Part shown: positions 1 to 11,273 of the stretch, piece by piece | Numbering within the stretch: position 1 is the stretch's first letter | Layout: each line of letters opens with the position of its first letter | Assembly (NCBI RefSeq): GCF_019175285.1 | Contig: NC_056528.1 | Location: forward strand, 13,507,961 to 13,571,960 | Direction of reading: 5' to 3' | Origin: Sceloporus undulatus | Taxonomy: Eukaryota > Chordata > Lepidosauria > Squamata > Phrynosomatidae | Length of the DNA stretch: 64,000 nucleotides | Notes under the pieces: model-generated | Told to the model about the DNA's origin: nothing | The model's database searches: none | Seen by the model: the letters and a program-made list of their open reading frames with translations, nothing else | Made by a program: the position numbers and the translations under genes

Positions 1-464
1 AATGTTGCTGATGGAAGGCTCCAGAGTTTGGGAACAGGCTGGGATTGGGTCGACTTTAGGGGGTAACATCGTCCCCTCACTCAGCTCTCTTTCCTCATTT
101 TGGGAGGCTGGCGCTAGAGCTGAAGCACTCGGTTCCACAGCAGCCGGCGACAGGACAATATCCCGAACCTCCTCTTCCTTTGTCCTTTTGGCTTTGTCCT
201 TGGCCTTCCTCCCAGCCTGCTTTGCCCTTGGCATGGTCCCCATGTGGCTGTACATGTCACAGGAGCGGGCGTAAGGAGAGGGACTTTTGGGCATGCCGTT
301 GAGGTCATCCTGTGTGTTTTCAAAGGTGGGCACCAGGAAACCGTTCGAGGAAAGAGGTCCCCCTCTGCAGGTCTCTGGCGCACTGGGGGCAACGGAGACG
401 CGGCGGAAATTGAAAGCCCGAGGAAGGCTGGAGAGGCTCCCAAGGCCTTTAAACTTAAAGAATT
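1..464 (-). CDS. SH2D3C: SH2D3C 5' coding exon (partial, runs off window edge)
   Basis: On the minus strand an open frame runs from a splice acceptor (pyrimidine tract then AG at 465-466) to the window edge without a stop. It reads FFKFKGLGSLSSLPRAF, then TQDDLNGMPKSPSPYAR and SCDMYSHMGTMPR. This matches the N-terminal region of human SH2D3C long isoform (FFKFKGFGSLSNLPRSF, TQDDMVTVPKSP, YARSSDMYSHMGTMPR). SH2D3C (SHEP1/CHAT) is a cytoplasmic adaptor with an SH2 domain and a C-terminal Ras-GEF-like domain that binds BCAR1/p130Cas and acts in adhesion and migration signalling. Only the region before the SH2 domain is present. The first codon is split, so an upstream exon with the initiator Met should lie at higher coordinates. 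I searched 465-2900 for a match to the human start and found none, so this may be a different first exon or an exon too diverged to see. It is transcribed divergently from CDK9. Confidence 0.9.
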
Positions 465-2621
465 CTGGGAAAGAGAGAAAGAAAGAAAAAACATCAAAGA
501 ACTTGTTAATCTTGTGTGTGAGTGAGAGCAACAGCCTCCACATTTTGCCATCAGTTGTGTGAGATGCCAAAGTATGAGCCCCTGAGGGAATTTCTAGCAG
601 CACTCTTACAAGTTGGGTCTCCCTATAATCCAAAATATGGGCGGCTGAGATAGTGGCACCTTTGCTTTCTGATGGTTCAGTGTATTTGCTAGATCACACA
701 TAAAGGTGCAAGATAGCAGCAACGGCTGTGGAGGAAACCCAAGCCACGCTTCGCCAAAGGCTCTGGCAGTCAGTCTCAATAAGAGCCAGTGGCCTGACAT
801 GCCTTAGTCCAGGAAGTGGGTTGGGGATCTCTGTCCCAAATCTAGACTCGGGTGCCACAAGTTCAGGAAGACAGCTCTGGGTGCCCATGTCACTCTTTGC
901 AAGCAGCAGCACCGCAGGGCAGATGCAATCGGCCCATTTCCGCTATGGAGGCACGCCAAGCCTCCTGACCTCGCTGCCTTGTTTCTTCACCTCACAGCTG
1001 ATGCTTGCCTGCACCCAACGCAACAGGTTGAACCAAGTTGTGTTTACAGTCACCACAAAAAAGGGTGAGCTTGCCTCTCGCAGTCCCAGCAGAAGTGAGT
1101 TTAACTCAATGGCAGAGGAATGGCTCTCTTTGCATGGGGAAGATCCCAGCGTTTCCGTGTGGGAGACTCTTGTCCGAAACATCAGTGTGTCTCTGCCTGG
1201 CCAGCAAAGTGTGGGACCCTGTGCCAGCAGAGTTAATGGTGAGAAATGCTGGGAGTCGTACTCTGACAACATCTGGAAGGCTGCCTGGTTTCTTCCCCAG
1301 CGGAGCACCAACTTAGTGGCCGTCTCTCTACATATTGTAGACTGACTCCCATAAGCCCTGGCTGAGCGGTTTTGTGAAATGTAGTCCAAAAGCCAAACTT
1401 TCCCAAGTTTTGTTGGTCGCCTAGATTAAGAGCAACCCCCCCCAAAACAACAACAACAACTATGGATGCCAGCCATGAAAACCTCTGACTCCACATTCTT
1501 TGGCGTCGTTTTCCTTCATCCTTTCCATCCTTCATTACATGTGCCTAAATTTTACCCTCAACTTATCCATGGGTCATACTCAAAATCCATAATTCTGGCC
1601 CCAAAACTTGCCCTTGACTTATATATAAGGTCGACTTAAAGTCGAGTATATACAGGTATGTATCTTGACTTTCTCCCACAGTGGGATTCAAGGTGGGTTT
1701 GTATGTTTGTACGTGGGAACTCTTGCTTGCCGCACATGAGGCTCTTGTCGAAAGCACAGGAGCCCTGTCAGAAAATAAGCTGGCAGCTTCACCACTACTA
1801 CTGCAGTCCAGGAGGGGAGAATCTTCACCATGACCCAAAATACACACCCCAAATCCCATCTCTCCCTAGAGATTTCATGTTGGACCCATGCACCTGCTTC
1901 TTGAATGCACCCAGCTAGGGCCAGAGAGAATGAACTGTGTTGCGCCAGATGTGTTCACTTACTTTTGAAGCCTCCTCCTCCTCCCTTCCTTTGGGTTTGG
2001 GCCATGGTTCGGGTTCGGACGAAGCGCCACACTGGAAGGACAGATGTGCAAAAACCCTGCTTAGGACTTGTCACTGATCCCTCTCCTTCCTTCCCCCCAC
2101 CCTCCTCTTCTCTCCCCACTGCCCTCCTTTCTCGCTTTCTATTTTGCTCACATTTCCTCTTGCACAACCACAGCAGCATTTGCTTTGAAGAAGACTGAAA
2201 ACAGAATAAAGGCTTGCTATAGGGAAGGGGGGGAAAACGGCACACGCTGTCTGCGCATGGCCAAGTCCCACATGGAGGAGGGAAGGTGCGCTTGAGGTCC
2301 ATTATGGCAAAGCTGGCAGAAGATACCCTTTTATTTAAAAAATGGTAATGCAAACTTTTTAAAACCATGCAGGCCTGGTTTTATTTTGTTTATCTATTTT
2401 ATTTATTTATGGTATTTCTATTATAATAATATTATATAGTATAATATAATAATATGTTACGATAATATACATTATATATACATATATATATATTTGGTTG
2501 ATTGATGACCGTGGTTTGTTTAGATTACTTTTTAAAAAACTTGTATGGTTTTACATTTTGTATTATTATTTTTAACTTTTAAAATAAAAATGTGTGCATG
2601 ATTATATATATATGATATAGT
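465..2621. other. SH2D3C-CDK9 spacer, no gene recognised
   Basis: This should be SH2D3C 5' intron/leader plus intergenic DNA. Long open frames exist on both strands between about 730 and 1390, but they overlap each other, have no recognisable domains and look like chance. A fragment of the 'acccatggataagtc' repeat family lies near 1540-1660. The stretch 2390-2490 is almost pure A/T. Confidence 0.6.
1540..1662. repeat. Fragment of the 'TATACTCGAGTATAAGTC'-type MITE family (family E)
   Basis: It carries the paired phrases 'cttatccatgggtcata', 'ttggccccaaaac...' type text and 'gtcgagtatata' that recur at 44935-45300, 48790-49300 and 62125-62220. The family looks like a short non-autonomous DNA element, but its superfamily is unknown to me. 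Boundaries are approximate. Confidence 0.5.
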
Positions 2622-2802
2622 GGATAAATTTCCCAGACTAAACTACTCACAGGGTGTTGTGAAATATATTGTTCTCCACCCAATCTATTCTAGATATTGC
2701 CTTGTCCACAAGTTCATGGTCGGAACTGCATATATGAGATATATAGATATATATATATAATTCACAACAACCCTGTGAGGTAGTTGTCTGGGAAATTTAT
2801 CC
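2622..2802. repeat. Inverted repeat / foldback element
   Basis: The left arm 2622-2663 (starts ggataaatttcccagac) is nearly the reverse complement of 2761-2802 (ends tctgggaaatttatcc). The arms are about 42 bp and enclose about 100 bp of AT-rich sequence. It could be a solo MITE or a chance-preserved palindrome. It sits just upstream of the CDK9 promoter. Confidence 0.65.
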
Positions 2803-2939
2803 TTTTTAAAAACATGTCTGTGAGTGAAAGCAAAACAAAAAAGGTGTGTGTATCACTGGTAAAAGAAACGAGTAATGTGTATATATATATATATTATGTT
2901 TGAATATATTGTTGAGAGTGGAACGTTGAACCAACAGAG

Positions 2940-3183
2940 ACGGAGGCGCCGGCGAAGGGTTAACTCTCTCCGCCCATTTTTTTCTAGGCCGCTCCTGCCC
3001 CCGACTCTATGGTTAAGGCCCGTGACTGACAGTTCCCAGGGGGCCTCGCGGCGTCGCGCGAGAGCTGGTCTTTTCCCGGAAGTGCCGGGTGGGAGGGGGA
3101 TGGGCGTGGCGGCGGCGTAAGCGGCGCGTCCGTCGGACGGAGGCCGCCGTCAGCCAGAAGAGTTCGTGGTGAGCGGCTCCGCC
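2940..3183 (+). promoter_or_regulatory. CDK9: CDK9 promoter and 5' UTR (CpG-rich, ETS site)
   Basis: Sequence switches abruptly from AT-rich to CpG-dense. A perfect ETS/GABP core CCGGAAGTG lies at 3076-3084, with a CGCG-rich stretch (cgtcgcgcgagag) just before it near 3050-3065. There is no convincing TATA box, as expected for a broadly expressed CpG-island gene. The start codon context is gccATGG, a strong Kozak match. The transcription start is not determined. Confidence 0.65.
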
Positions 3184-4911
3184 ATGGCCAAGCTACGAGA
3201 CGGTGGAGTGCCCCTACTGCGACGAGGCTGCCAAGTACGAGAAGCTGGCCAAGATCGGGCAAGGCACCTTCGGGTGAGCGCAGGCCTCCGCCGCGCAAGG
3301 CGCCGGCCGCCAGAGAGGTGAGGGCACAGGCGCTTCGTCGCTCTCCGGTGTTTTGTATGTGTGGTTTGTGTGTTGTGTGTGTGTAAGTATAGATTTATAT
3401 ATATGATATATATATATATATGTTTGTGGTTGTGTGGTGTGGTGTGATGAATGTGTAATCCACAAACTACACGACTATATATCTAGTATCCAACCATATA
3501 TGGTAAAGTTAACAGACATTAGACGTCTCTCTATATGGGGTGTTGTATTTTTGTGTGGTTTGGGGGGAATGATTGTAACACTATAGTCGTACACAGATAT
3601 GGAAGATTGTAAACAATGTTATATTCCAATACTAACACACCGTGTATGTAGATAGATATGTGTTAAACAAACTATATCTCTTTCTCTCCTCATATTAAGA
3701 TAAAGTTTTAAACGACACAAAACCACTTGTATATCAAATTGCACACACACAGACGATTTTAATATATTTTCATAGATATATATATGTGGGTGTGTATATG
3801 TTTTAACCACAAACAGTACATGGTATCTACCCACATATGGAAGCTTTACATTCACTGTTCATTTCTTTGCTCTCTCTCTCTCGCTCTCTCTCTCTCTAGT
3901 AGTATATATATATACACCTCTATCTAATGTTTAACACATCAATCCTCTAGGTCACCCAGTCGGTTTTTATACTTGATTGGGGAATTGAACCCAGAGTCGA
4001 ACGCTCAAATGACTGCCCCAGGCTTACTCTCTCCCTATGTATACACATACATACTTACACATACGCAGAGGCAAAGCTCCTGATGGTTTGGGATGTCGGA
4101 CCAAATGCCTGTCTTGGGGTGGGCAAAGTGAGGGACATGGAAGCCCTCGGGGCCCCATCATCATCATCATCATCATCATCCTGCGCCTCTGAATCCATTT
4201 ACCTAAAATGAAGCCCTGCCCTTTGGGGCACATGTGGGGCCACTTTGCCATGCTTTTCCTCCCCCTTTGAACGCTCTCAACCAGGAAAGGGACATTGAAA
4301 GAACAAGCCAGGAAACAAACAGGACGTTTGCAAAGACAGGAGGATCGTCTTCCCCTCAAAGCCTTGTGGAGGTCCACCCTTCTCTAAGCCCTGGAGGTTG
4401 CTCACCCTCGGTGTGTCTTCTTCAGCATCCAGTCTTTATGGTGCTGGCCTTGTTGAGCAGGAAGACGCCAAGATGGCATCCCTCTCTGTTGCTGTTTCTT
4501 TCCCAGCAACGGACGTTCTGGAACGTTCTGTCACGGAACCTGCGGGATCCGTTGAGCCTTGCCTCCCGGATGCTTTCCCAGATGCCCTCCAACGCCTGGC
4601 AAGCAGAGCACATTTGTACTTGTTAATACCTAGGTTTCGCAGAATACTAGGTGGTCAGCATTAACTGAGAGTCGCACTGAAAGACCTAGAGATCCCAAGA
4701 GAGAATACTCTACTAGGCCTTTGTAGCTCCTCCAGTGAAACTCTATGGTCAGTGTCTGTTGGACGTTGACCCCAGAGTTGCCCTGGAGGACCTAGAGATC
4801 CCTAGAGAGGTGTCCTCCTCTCAGGTAAAAACATGGTGTTTTTGTCATTTGTGGTTTTTCCATATTTGCGGGGGTCTTGTGCCCCTAACCCTGGCAGATA
4901 TGGAGGGACAA

Positions 4912-4948
<37 letters not shown>

Positions 4949-7330
4949 CACACCAATAGCCTACGCACTTCCATGCCAGCATTCTCTGAAGCTGAGAATC
5001 TTCTTCCCATTTTCTCTGCAGGGAGGTGTTCAAGGCAAAGCATCGGCAGACAGGCAAGAAAGTGGCTCTGAAGAAAGTGCTGATGGAGAACGAAAAGGAA
5101 GGGGTAAGTTTGTGGTGGGAAACCAAGGCTGGTTGTCACCGTGGGGTGTGAGACATTTTGACTCTGCTGCCGTGCAAAGGGATTGTGTAGCACCTTTGAG
5201 ACTAACTGTGGTTGTGTTGTCTAATCACAAACCCTTGAAGCCAGTCCCTAAAAGCCTGCTGAAATGGGAAAGTTCTTGCTTGGTGACAGAAGGACAGCTA
5301 GGAAGGTGCTGTCCTAGCCTCCCAGAGATGGAGATTCAAACTGAGAAGGCGCTCTCTCCTATCTCCATCTGCAGCCATTCTGGGGAACCTGTGATGTCCC
5401 ATGTGGTTTTGGACTCCGTTTCCCAGAAGGCTTAGCCATCCTAGCCAATAGCAAGGAACAGTTGATTAGATAAGCTTGGGCAGGGGTTTATGGGAGTCGT
5501 AGTCCAAAATGCATCTCTTGTTGAAATGAGCTTTGTAACAGTTTTTCTCCCTCATTTTCTTCCCTTTGAAGTTTCCTATCACGGCTCTGCGAGAGATAAA
5601 AATCCTCCAGCTGCTGAAGCATGAAAACGTGGTGAATCTCATTGAGATCTGTCGGACTAAAGGTAACAGTCGGAGCTGTAATGTTAAACAGCAGTTCAAA
5701 TTATTAAATTAACCTTCTTCATTACAATCTTCATTACAATTCAGTCTTGTGCAGAAAGAATGTATCTTCTGATATTATGGGTGCATCTACACTGTAGAAA
5801 TAATGCAGTTTGACAGAACTGTAAGCGCTCTAGCTCCTTGAGATTTATAGTTTTACAAGTTTTTTAGCCTTCTGTGCTAACTACAAAAACTACAAAACAC
5901 ACAACTACAAATCCCAGGAAACTCAGGATGGAGCCGTGGCAGTTAAAGTGGTGTCAAACTGGATTATTTCCATGCTAGTCCTTGCATAATATTGTGTGAA
6001 ATGGAGAAAGGTTTTCCTTCACGCCATATATAATCTCACCCACCTCTGTCCTGTTTCCCCTTACTCTCCTTTATAAAAAGAAAGCACAGGATAAGGCTAA
6101 AGCATTGTGACTTTTGAGTTTGACCTGAGTTTTCGGACGCTTCTCTTTGGTCCTGCAGCCTCTCCTTACAACCGCTGCAAGGGCAGCATCTACCTAGTCT
6201 TTGACTTCTGTGAGCATGACTTGGCTGGCCTCCTCAGCAATGCCCATGTCAAATTCACCCTCTCCGAGATCAAGAAAGTGATGCAAATGCTCTTGAATGG
6301 CCTCTATTACATCCACCGGAACAAGGTGAGGGGAGCTGCCCTGCTTTCTTTCAGGTCTTCTGGTGGGATGGAAATAGAGAATAGGAGCCTGCCTACCTTG
6401 TGACATCTGAGGAGTGGGCTCTCTTAAATCTTCCTGCTCTTCCCCTCCAGATTTTGCACAGGGACATGAAAGCTGCCAACGTCCTCATCACTCGGGATGG
6501 TGTCCTGAAGCTGGCCGACTTTGGCTTGGCTCGGGCTTTCAGCTTGGCCAAGAACAGCCAGCCCAACCGCTACACCAACCGGGTGGTGACTCTGTGGTAT
6601 CGGCCTCCTGAGCTCCTCCTAGGTAAGTGAGGACATTTAGTGGGTGACAAACCCCTTTGGGCTCTTTGCTGCTACGCAGAGAAGGAAATAGGGTAACCAG
6701 GTTTTTTGAGGTCCAATACTGGATTCCCTTCTCTCTTGTCAAGCCATATCAAGACTGGTTAGTATGTGTGAGACAGGCTCAAGTCTCACAAGAAGAGGGC
6801 CTCTCATCAGAATTTCAGCTTCATGCAAGATTAGAGATCTCTCAGAGCCTGGAGCTCTGGGAACTTTCGCACAAAACTGTCTTCTTGCAAGACTGGAATT
6901 GGGCCTTATACTAGGTATAATTGGAAGGGTAACCTTCCTGAAGCAGGTTGGCCCAGCCTCTGGTTCTACACTGATTAACAAGAGAGTCTTCTGTTTAGGG
7001 GAGCGAGAGTACGGGCCACCCATCGATCTCTGGGGTGCAGGCTGCATTATGGCAGAGATGTGGACCCGAAGCCCCATCATGCAAGGGAACACGGAACAGC
7101 ACCAGCTCACTCTCATCAGCCAGCTCTGTGGATCCATCACTCCAGAGGTAAGCTCCCAAGGCTTTAAGGGTCAGAAACAAGGAGGCCGGTGAGTTCAACC
7201 CGACGATCCATGGTAGAGACTACACAGAAACCACTGGCTACAGGTTGCAAGAAAAGAGATTCCACTTAAACGTTGGGAAGAACTGTGAAAAGGGCCTCCC
7301 CTGAAGATTTACATCGTCAANNNNNNNNNN

Positions 7331-7380
<50 letters not shown>

Positions 7381-8402
7381 GCAGGATAGCAACTGTTGGC
7401 CATTTCTAGACAGTCTTCAAGGGTAGCTCCAGGTACAACACCTTACAAAAATCTCAGCATTGACTTCAAATGTACCTGTTTACAGTTTTAGGTTATGTTT
7501 GTGATGGAATAGATTTAACCAATAAGGGGCTTTTCTGTAAAAGGAGTCCTAGAGTGGCGCATTGGTTAAATGCTGGTTCCGCATCCACAAGGATGAAGCT
7601 GTTTGTTTGTTTGTTGTGAGTTTGATCCAAGGCAGGGCTCCAAGATTGACTCAGCCTCCCATCCTTTCGTAGGTTGGTAAAATGAGTACCCAGCTTGTTG
7701 AGGGCAATGGGCTTACAGATTGTAAACTGCTTAGAGCATGCGGAGTGCACTGATAAGTGGTATAGAAATGTACAGTTCCACCTCCTTTTTCATGGGGGAT
7801 CTGTTCCTGACCCCTCTGCGAAAACACAGAATCGCCAATATTCATGTCCCATTGGCTTGAATGGTGGTGCGCACCCTATTTTGTCCACCTGTTTGCTGCC
7901 TGCAAATGGGCAACTTCAGGTCCGTGAAGACGGAGGGGCAACTGTACATGCTATTGCTATTGTATTATGAATTTGAAACATGGCGACTGTCTTTGCTCAC
8001 CTGATTTTTAATGTCTTTTCCTCGGTTCCTCCTTAGGTCTGGCCCAACGTGGATAAATACGAACTCTACCAGAAACTGGACCTGCCGAAAGGGCAAAAGC
8101 GCAAAGTGAAGGACCGTCTGAAGGCCTACGTCAAAGACCCGTACGCTCTGGACCTGATAGATAAGCTCCTGGTCCTGGATCCCGCCCAAAGGATAGACAG
8201 CGACGACGCCCTGAACCATGACTTCTTCTGGTCCGACCCGATGCCCTCCGACCTCAAGAACATGCTCTCCACCCACAACCAGTCCATGTTCGAGTACCTG
8301 GCGCCGCCCAGGAGGAGAGGCGGGCACATGCCCCAGCAGCCGGCCAACCAGTGCAGGAATACGACCGCCACCAACCAGACAGAGTTCGACCGAGTGTTTT
8401 GA
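3184..8402 (+). CDS. CDK9: CDK9, cyclin-dependent kinase 9 (P-TEFb catalytic subunit)
   Basis: CDK9 pairs with cyclin T in P-TEFb and phosphorylates the RNA polymerase II tail, DSIF and NELF to release paused polymerase in the nucleus. Coding exons are 3184-3273, 5022-5103, 5572-5662, 6159-6325, 6451-6622, 6999-7147 and 8037-8402, all with GT/AG borders. Landmarks in order are the glycine loop GQGTFGEVF, the PITALRE helix that gave the kinase its old name, HRDMKAAN catalytic loop, DFG, T-loop NRYTNRVV with the activating Thr (human Thr186), and a C-terminal tail ending [10 protein letters not shown]. Identity to human is very high. The exons sum to 1117 nt, two short of 373 codons: after ATG GCC AAG the expected CAG is represented only by C at 3193 before TAC, so the frame is broken at codon 4. 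Everything downstream is intact, so an assembly or base-call error in the GC-rich first exon is likelier than a dead gene. No upstream extension for the mammalian 55-kDa isoform was identified. Confidence 0.97.
3340..3480. repeat. GT-rich and TA simple repeats, CDK9 intron 1
   Basis: Imperfect (TG)n is followed by (TA)n and again TG-rich sequence. Low-complexity text continues in patches to about 3930, including a (TC)n run near 3865-3897. Confidence 0.8.
4158..4181. repeat. (ATC)n microsatellite
   Basis: About eight uninterrupted ATC units in CDK9 intron 1. Confidence 0.85.
4660..4955. repeat. Tc1/mariner-type MITE (family A) plus (TG)n(TA)n
   Basis: Shares 'gttgaccccagagttgc', 'ctggaggacctagagatcc' and 'ggtaaaaacatggtg' with copies at 13911-14265 and 57623-57890. 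It ends around 4912, followed by a TG/TA microsatellite. Left end unclear. In the better copy the element is flanked by TA. Confidence 0.65.
5400..5515. repeat. Short palindromic MITE-like repeat (family C), CDK9 intron 2
   Basis: The left part (ttttggactccgtttccca) and right part (tgggagtcgtagtccaaaa) are diverged inverted copies typical of the 'unable-to-mistake' squamate motif of actccca/tggactt arms. It is one of many such copies in the window. Confidence 0.55.
5780..5978. repeat. Palindromic MITE, family B
   Basis: About 200 bp, starting 'catctacactgtagaaata' and ending in the inverted form (gtcaaactggattattt). The halves are mutually complementary (atgcagtttgacag.. / ..gtgtcaaactgg). 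At least nine other copies are in this window. Superfamily unknown. It is in CDK9 intron 3. Confidence 0.8.
7321..7380. repeat. Assembly gap followed by (ATT)n microsatellite
   Basis: Ten Ns at 7321-7330 precede about 50 bp of ATT units in CDK9 intron 6. The gap is probably caused by the repeat. Confidence 0.95.
7546..7783 (+). mobile_element. tRNA-derived SINE (different family from the common one)
   Basis: The head resembles a tRNA promoter (agtggcgcattggttaaatg as A-box region, gagtttgatcc as B box). The body then has 'ggttggtaaaatgagtaccc' and ends with 'agcggtatagaaatgtaca'-like text. This body differs from the abundant 'ctttcaagtcgtttccgac' SINE of the window. It lies in CDK9 intron 6. 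Confidence 0.65.
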
Positions 8403-9500
8403 GGACGGCGCGGGATGTTTGTTTTATTTAGTTTTTTTAAAAGAAGAAATCAGAATTTAAAGTGCTATGATTTGAAAAGACACTTTTCTTTTTTTAGAAG
8501 AAGAAGGGGAAAAACGGGACAGTGAAACGGTTGAGTTTCGGCCATTTTCAACTTGATTGTGAAACGTTGGAGGCCTCTTTTGCAGGACCAGATAAAATTA
8601 GAAATGCCTATACTGTATCAACCACAGGATTCGGCCAAACTTGAGGCAGCAGCGGAGTCTACGAATTCCGCGTCCCTTTCCTGCTTCCTTGTCTATGGGA
8701 CTGAAGTGGTATCATTGAACCCTTTGGACCGAATTGGCTTAATCTATCGAAAGCTCAAATGCAACTGGAACAAGGGATGGCTTTTGCCTGGACAGAGGGC
8801 AGGCACTTGCTTCTACCTTCATCCTCTGCCCTATAGATATTCTCTGGTGCCTTCCAGATACGTTGGCTTACAGCTCCCATGGCTGGTTGCGGCATTATGG
8901 GAGTCGCAATCCAAGACATTTAGAGAGCGGCAGGTTGGAGACGGCTGCCCTGTACTTGGACTATTGTGTGTGGTCTCTGGCTTTTGCTGCTCTAGGTAGG
9001 CCTTCTGTGAGGATGGAGGGAGGAAAAGAACTCCAGAGCCCATCTTCCTGCGTCTTCTGTTTCTTGAGTCCATTCTTGTGACTTTAATGCCTTGCTTTCA
9101 CGCTTTTGGGAATGGATTATGAACTCCCCTCCTTCTCGGACCGCATGCTGCGGTCTTCAGTCTCTTGCGGACTTTCTGCACTTCTTTGTTTTACATTTTC
9201 ATTTTAATTTAGCAGCAATAGCAGCGGACGCTTTCTTCATCTGGGTCTAGAAAATAGGGGCAAGAATTGCACATTCCCCCCCTTTTCCCGTTTTGCTTGA
9301 AGTTCTTCTTTTGGGACAAAATGTCTTTTATGAACGAACCGTATCATGTTGTTTTTTCCTTTAAAAAAAGCTAACAATAACAGTCTGATTAATGTTTTGT
9401 ATTGGCTTTCATGTCTCATGTTGTGCAAAACCCTTTCGATTTGATTTCGGTGTCCCAGTTTTGTTTTGGGGGGAAAATAAATATAATAACAGTAATTGTA
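8403..9500 (+). other. CDK9: CDK9 3' UTR with poly(A) signal
   Basis: About 1.1 kb of non-coding sequence follows the TGA stop. The first canonical AATAAA is at 9476-9481, so cleavage is expected near 9495-9510. A diverged family C palindrome (cagctcccatggctgg / tatgggagtcgcaatcc) lies inside it at about 8850-8935. Confidence 0.7.
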
Positions 9501-10511
9501 ATTTGTTCGGTTGCCGTCTTTTAACAATAATGTAGTGCTTGCTGGCTCTTACTAGGAACAGGGAATGTGAGTAGTTCACCTCTTCTATGCCTCCATGAAG
9601 CTCATTGAGTTAGTGGTAAAGTTACATTTTGGGGGACTACAGATCCCAGAATCCCCCAGCCATGAAGGCCATTCGCATTGCTGGCTATGGGAACACTGGG
9701 AGTTGTTCTTCCAAAGGTACAAAAGCAAAAATGAGACTAAACTGGAACCCTAGACCTATATGTGCTTATGAACCCTGAGCCAGGAAGGCCCATTGAACCA
9801 ATGGGGTTTACTTATGTGTTGGCTATCCATGCAACAATTGAGCCAATGGGTCTACTTGAGTTGGGACTAAACAACAGGATTCTGGTTTTAAGAGTCCCGT
9901 TTAGACCAGAAAATGCATCGCAGGCAGAAAGTGTTGCAAATGGAAGCGTTGGAGCTTTAAAAGTCTCTACGTATATTCCAGGCTATGCATATATTGCTTA
10001 ATTTGACCCTGGTTGCTGTTTAACCCGAACTCGGTCCCCTTTGCTCACGTTGCCTGCCTCCCGCGGCAGTTCAGGAGCGGATGAGCAAGCGGTCGGTCGG
10101 AAAGTCATCATGGAAAGAAGAAAGCTCCGGGAAACCTACAAGGTAAATAATGTGCATTTGTTCGGAGCTGCGGACTCAGCAATGCGAGATATTTCTCTCA
10201 TTTGGTAGAAAGCAGTCTATGGCGTTGAGTGCATTTGACAAGCGCCTTGTGGGTCTGGGGTGCATGTGTGTTTGTGCCTTTCTGGTTGCGTTTGGAGGGG
10301 TGCAGGAAGCCTCCGTTGCCTGTGCAAGATTTATTCCAAGGCTGGGTTGTTGCCTTGCCCTTTCTGTCGGGGATGCTTTGATTTGGATTTCCTGCATGGC
10401 AGAATGGGGTTGGACTGGGTGGCCCTTGCGGTCTCTTCCAACTCTGATCCTATGATTAAATATATATTACACCATCATCGCACTGAGTGGTCTGGTTAAG
10501 GGTATATATCT

Positions 10512-10830
10512 GTTGTGGTTGTGTGCTTTTGAGTCATTTCTGACTTACGGGGTTTTCTTGGCAAGGTTTGTTCAGTGGAGGGTTGCCATGTGGCCCTTCC
10601 CCAAAGGCCAGGAGGGTGTGGGGCTTGTCGTCGTATGCTTCCAGCCGTTTTTGATTCATGGTGATCCTGACGTAGGGATTTCTTGGCATGTTTCTTCAGA
10701 GGGGGGTTGCCCTTCTCTGAGGCTGAGAGAGTGTGACTTGACCAGGGTTGGTCAACCAGTGGGTTTCGTGGCCAAACTGGGAATCGAACCTGGTCTCTAG
10801 AGTTGTAGTCCAATATACAAGCCACTATCA
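10512..10830 (-). mobile_element. tRNA-type SINE (common family), with internal duplication
   Basis: Reads in reverse: 'gttgtgtgcttttgagtca' tail, 'ggggttttcttggcaagg', 'gctgagagagtgtgacttg', then the B-box-like 'gggaatcgaacctggtctc'. The central segment is present twice (near 10545 and 10670), so the copy is longer than usual. The same family recurs more than a dozen times in the window. Confidence 0.8.
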
Positions 10831-10849
10831 TTCATATATATCTCTATCA

Positions 10850-11012
10850 TTCTCATATATATATATATATATATATGTCCAATTGACAATTTGCAAGCGG
10901 CTCTGATAGCCTTGGCTGAACAAGAGCAGGGTATAAGTAAACAATATATATATATCCATATATATAAATGTGTGTGTGTGTATGTATACCCACATACACA
11001 CACACACATAGA
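10850..11012. repeat. (TA)n and (TG/CA)n tracts
   Basis: Two TA blocks flank unique sequence, followed by TG then CA runs. Confidence 0.85.
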
Positions 11013-11040
11013 CAGACATATAGCTAGAGAGAGAATGTGT

Positions 11041-11273
11041 GCCAGCACTGCCTGCCCTTCCTAAAGATGGCAGCGGTGGCGACGTCGAGGTAGGCTGCGC
11101 CTGCGCACTCTTGCAACAGAACGCTTCCTCCCGGCCCCGCCTCCTTCGCTACCTCCAGGATTGCGTCAGGTACGCTTCTGCGCAGCCGCACATGGGGGGC
11201 GTATCCTGTGTGTATACAGGGAGGAGGCGTCACCAGTGGGCGTGGTTTGGGCTCTGAGGGGGCGTGGCTCGCG
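11041..11273 (+). promoter_or_regulatory. FPGS: FPGS promoter, CpG-rich, NRF1-like and GC-box motifs
   Basis: CpG-dense and TATA-less. TGCGCCTGCGCA at 11096-11107 is one base off the NRF1 palindrome, and another 'ctgcgcagccgcac' lies near 11178. GC/CACCC boxes 'gggcgtgg' occur at about 11239 and 11259. This fits a housekeeping promoter. The start site is not determined. Confidence 0.55.

Larger units (their letters stand above)
9501..11040. other. CDK9-FPGS spacer, repeats only
   Basis: No gene is recognised. It contains a family C palindrome fragment around 9625-9715, a SINE at 10512-10830 and simple repeats at 10850-11012. Sequence around 9720-10510 is unassigned. Confidence 0.6.

Noticed and set aside
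728-1389. Overlapping open frames of 205 and 148 codons on opposite strands
   Set aside because: No domain, no homology I recognise, no splice or promoter support. The two frames overlap in antisense, as chance frames in moderate-GC DNA do.
2940-3183. Homologues of the microRNAs annotated near human CDK9 (MIR2861/MIR3960)
   Set aside because: I see GC-rich sequence but no matching mature sequence or hairpin.
11067-11089. ATG GCA GCG GTG GCG ACG TCG AG before gtaggc as an upstream FPGS leader
   Set aside because: Its 23 nt end in phase 2, which does not join FPGS exon 2 (phase 0), and it reads into a stop if unspliced.
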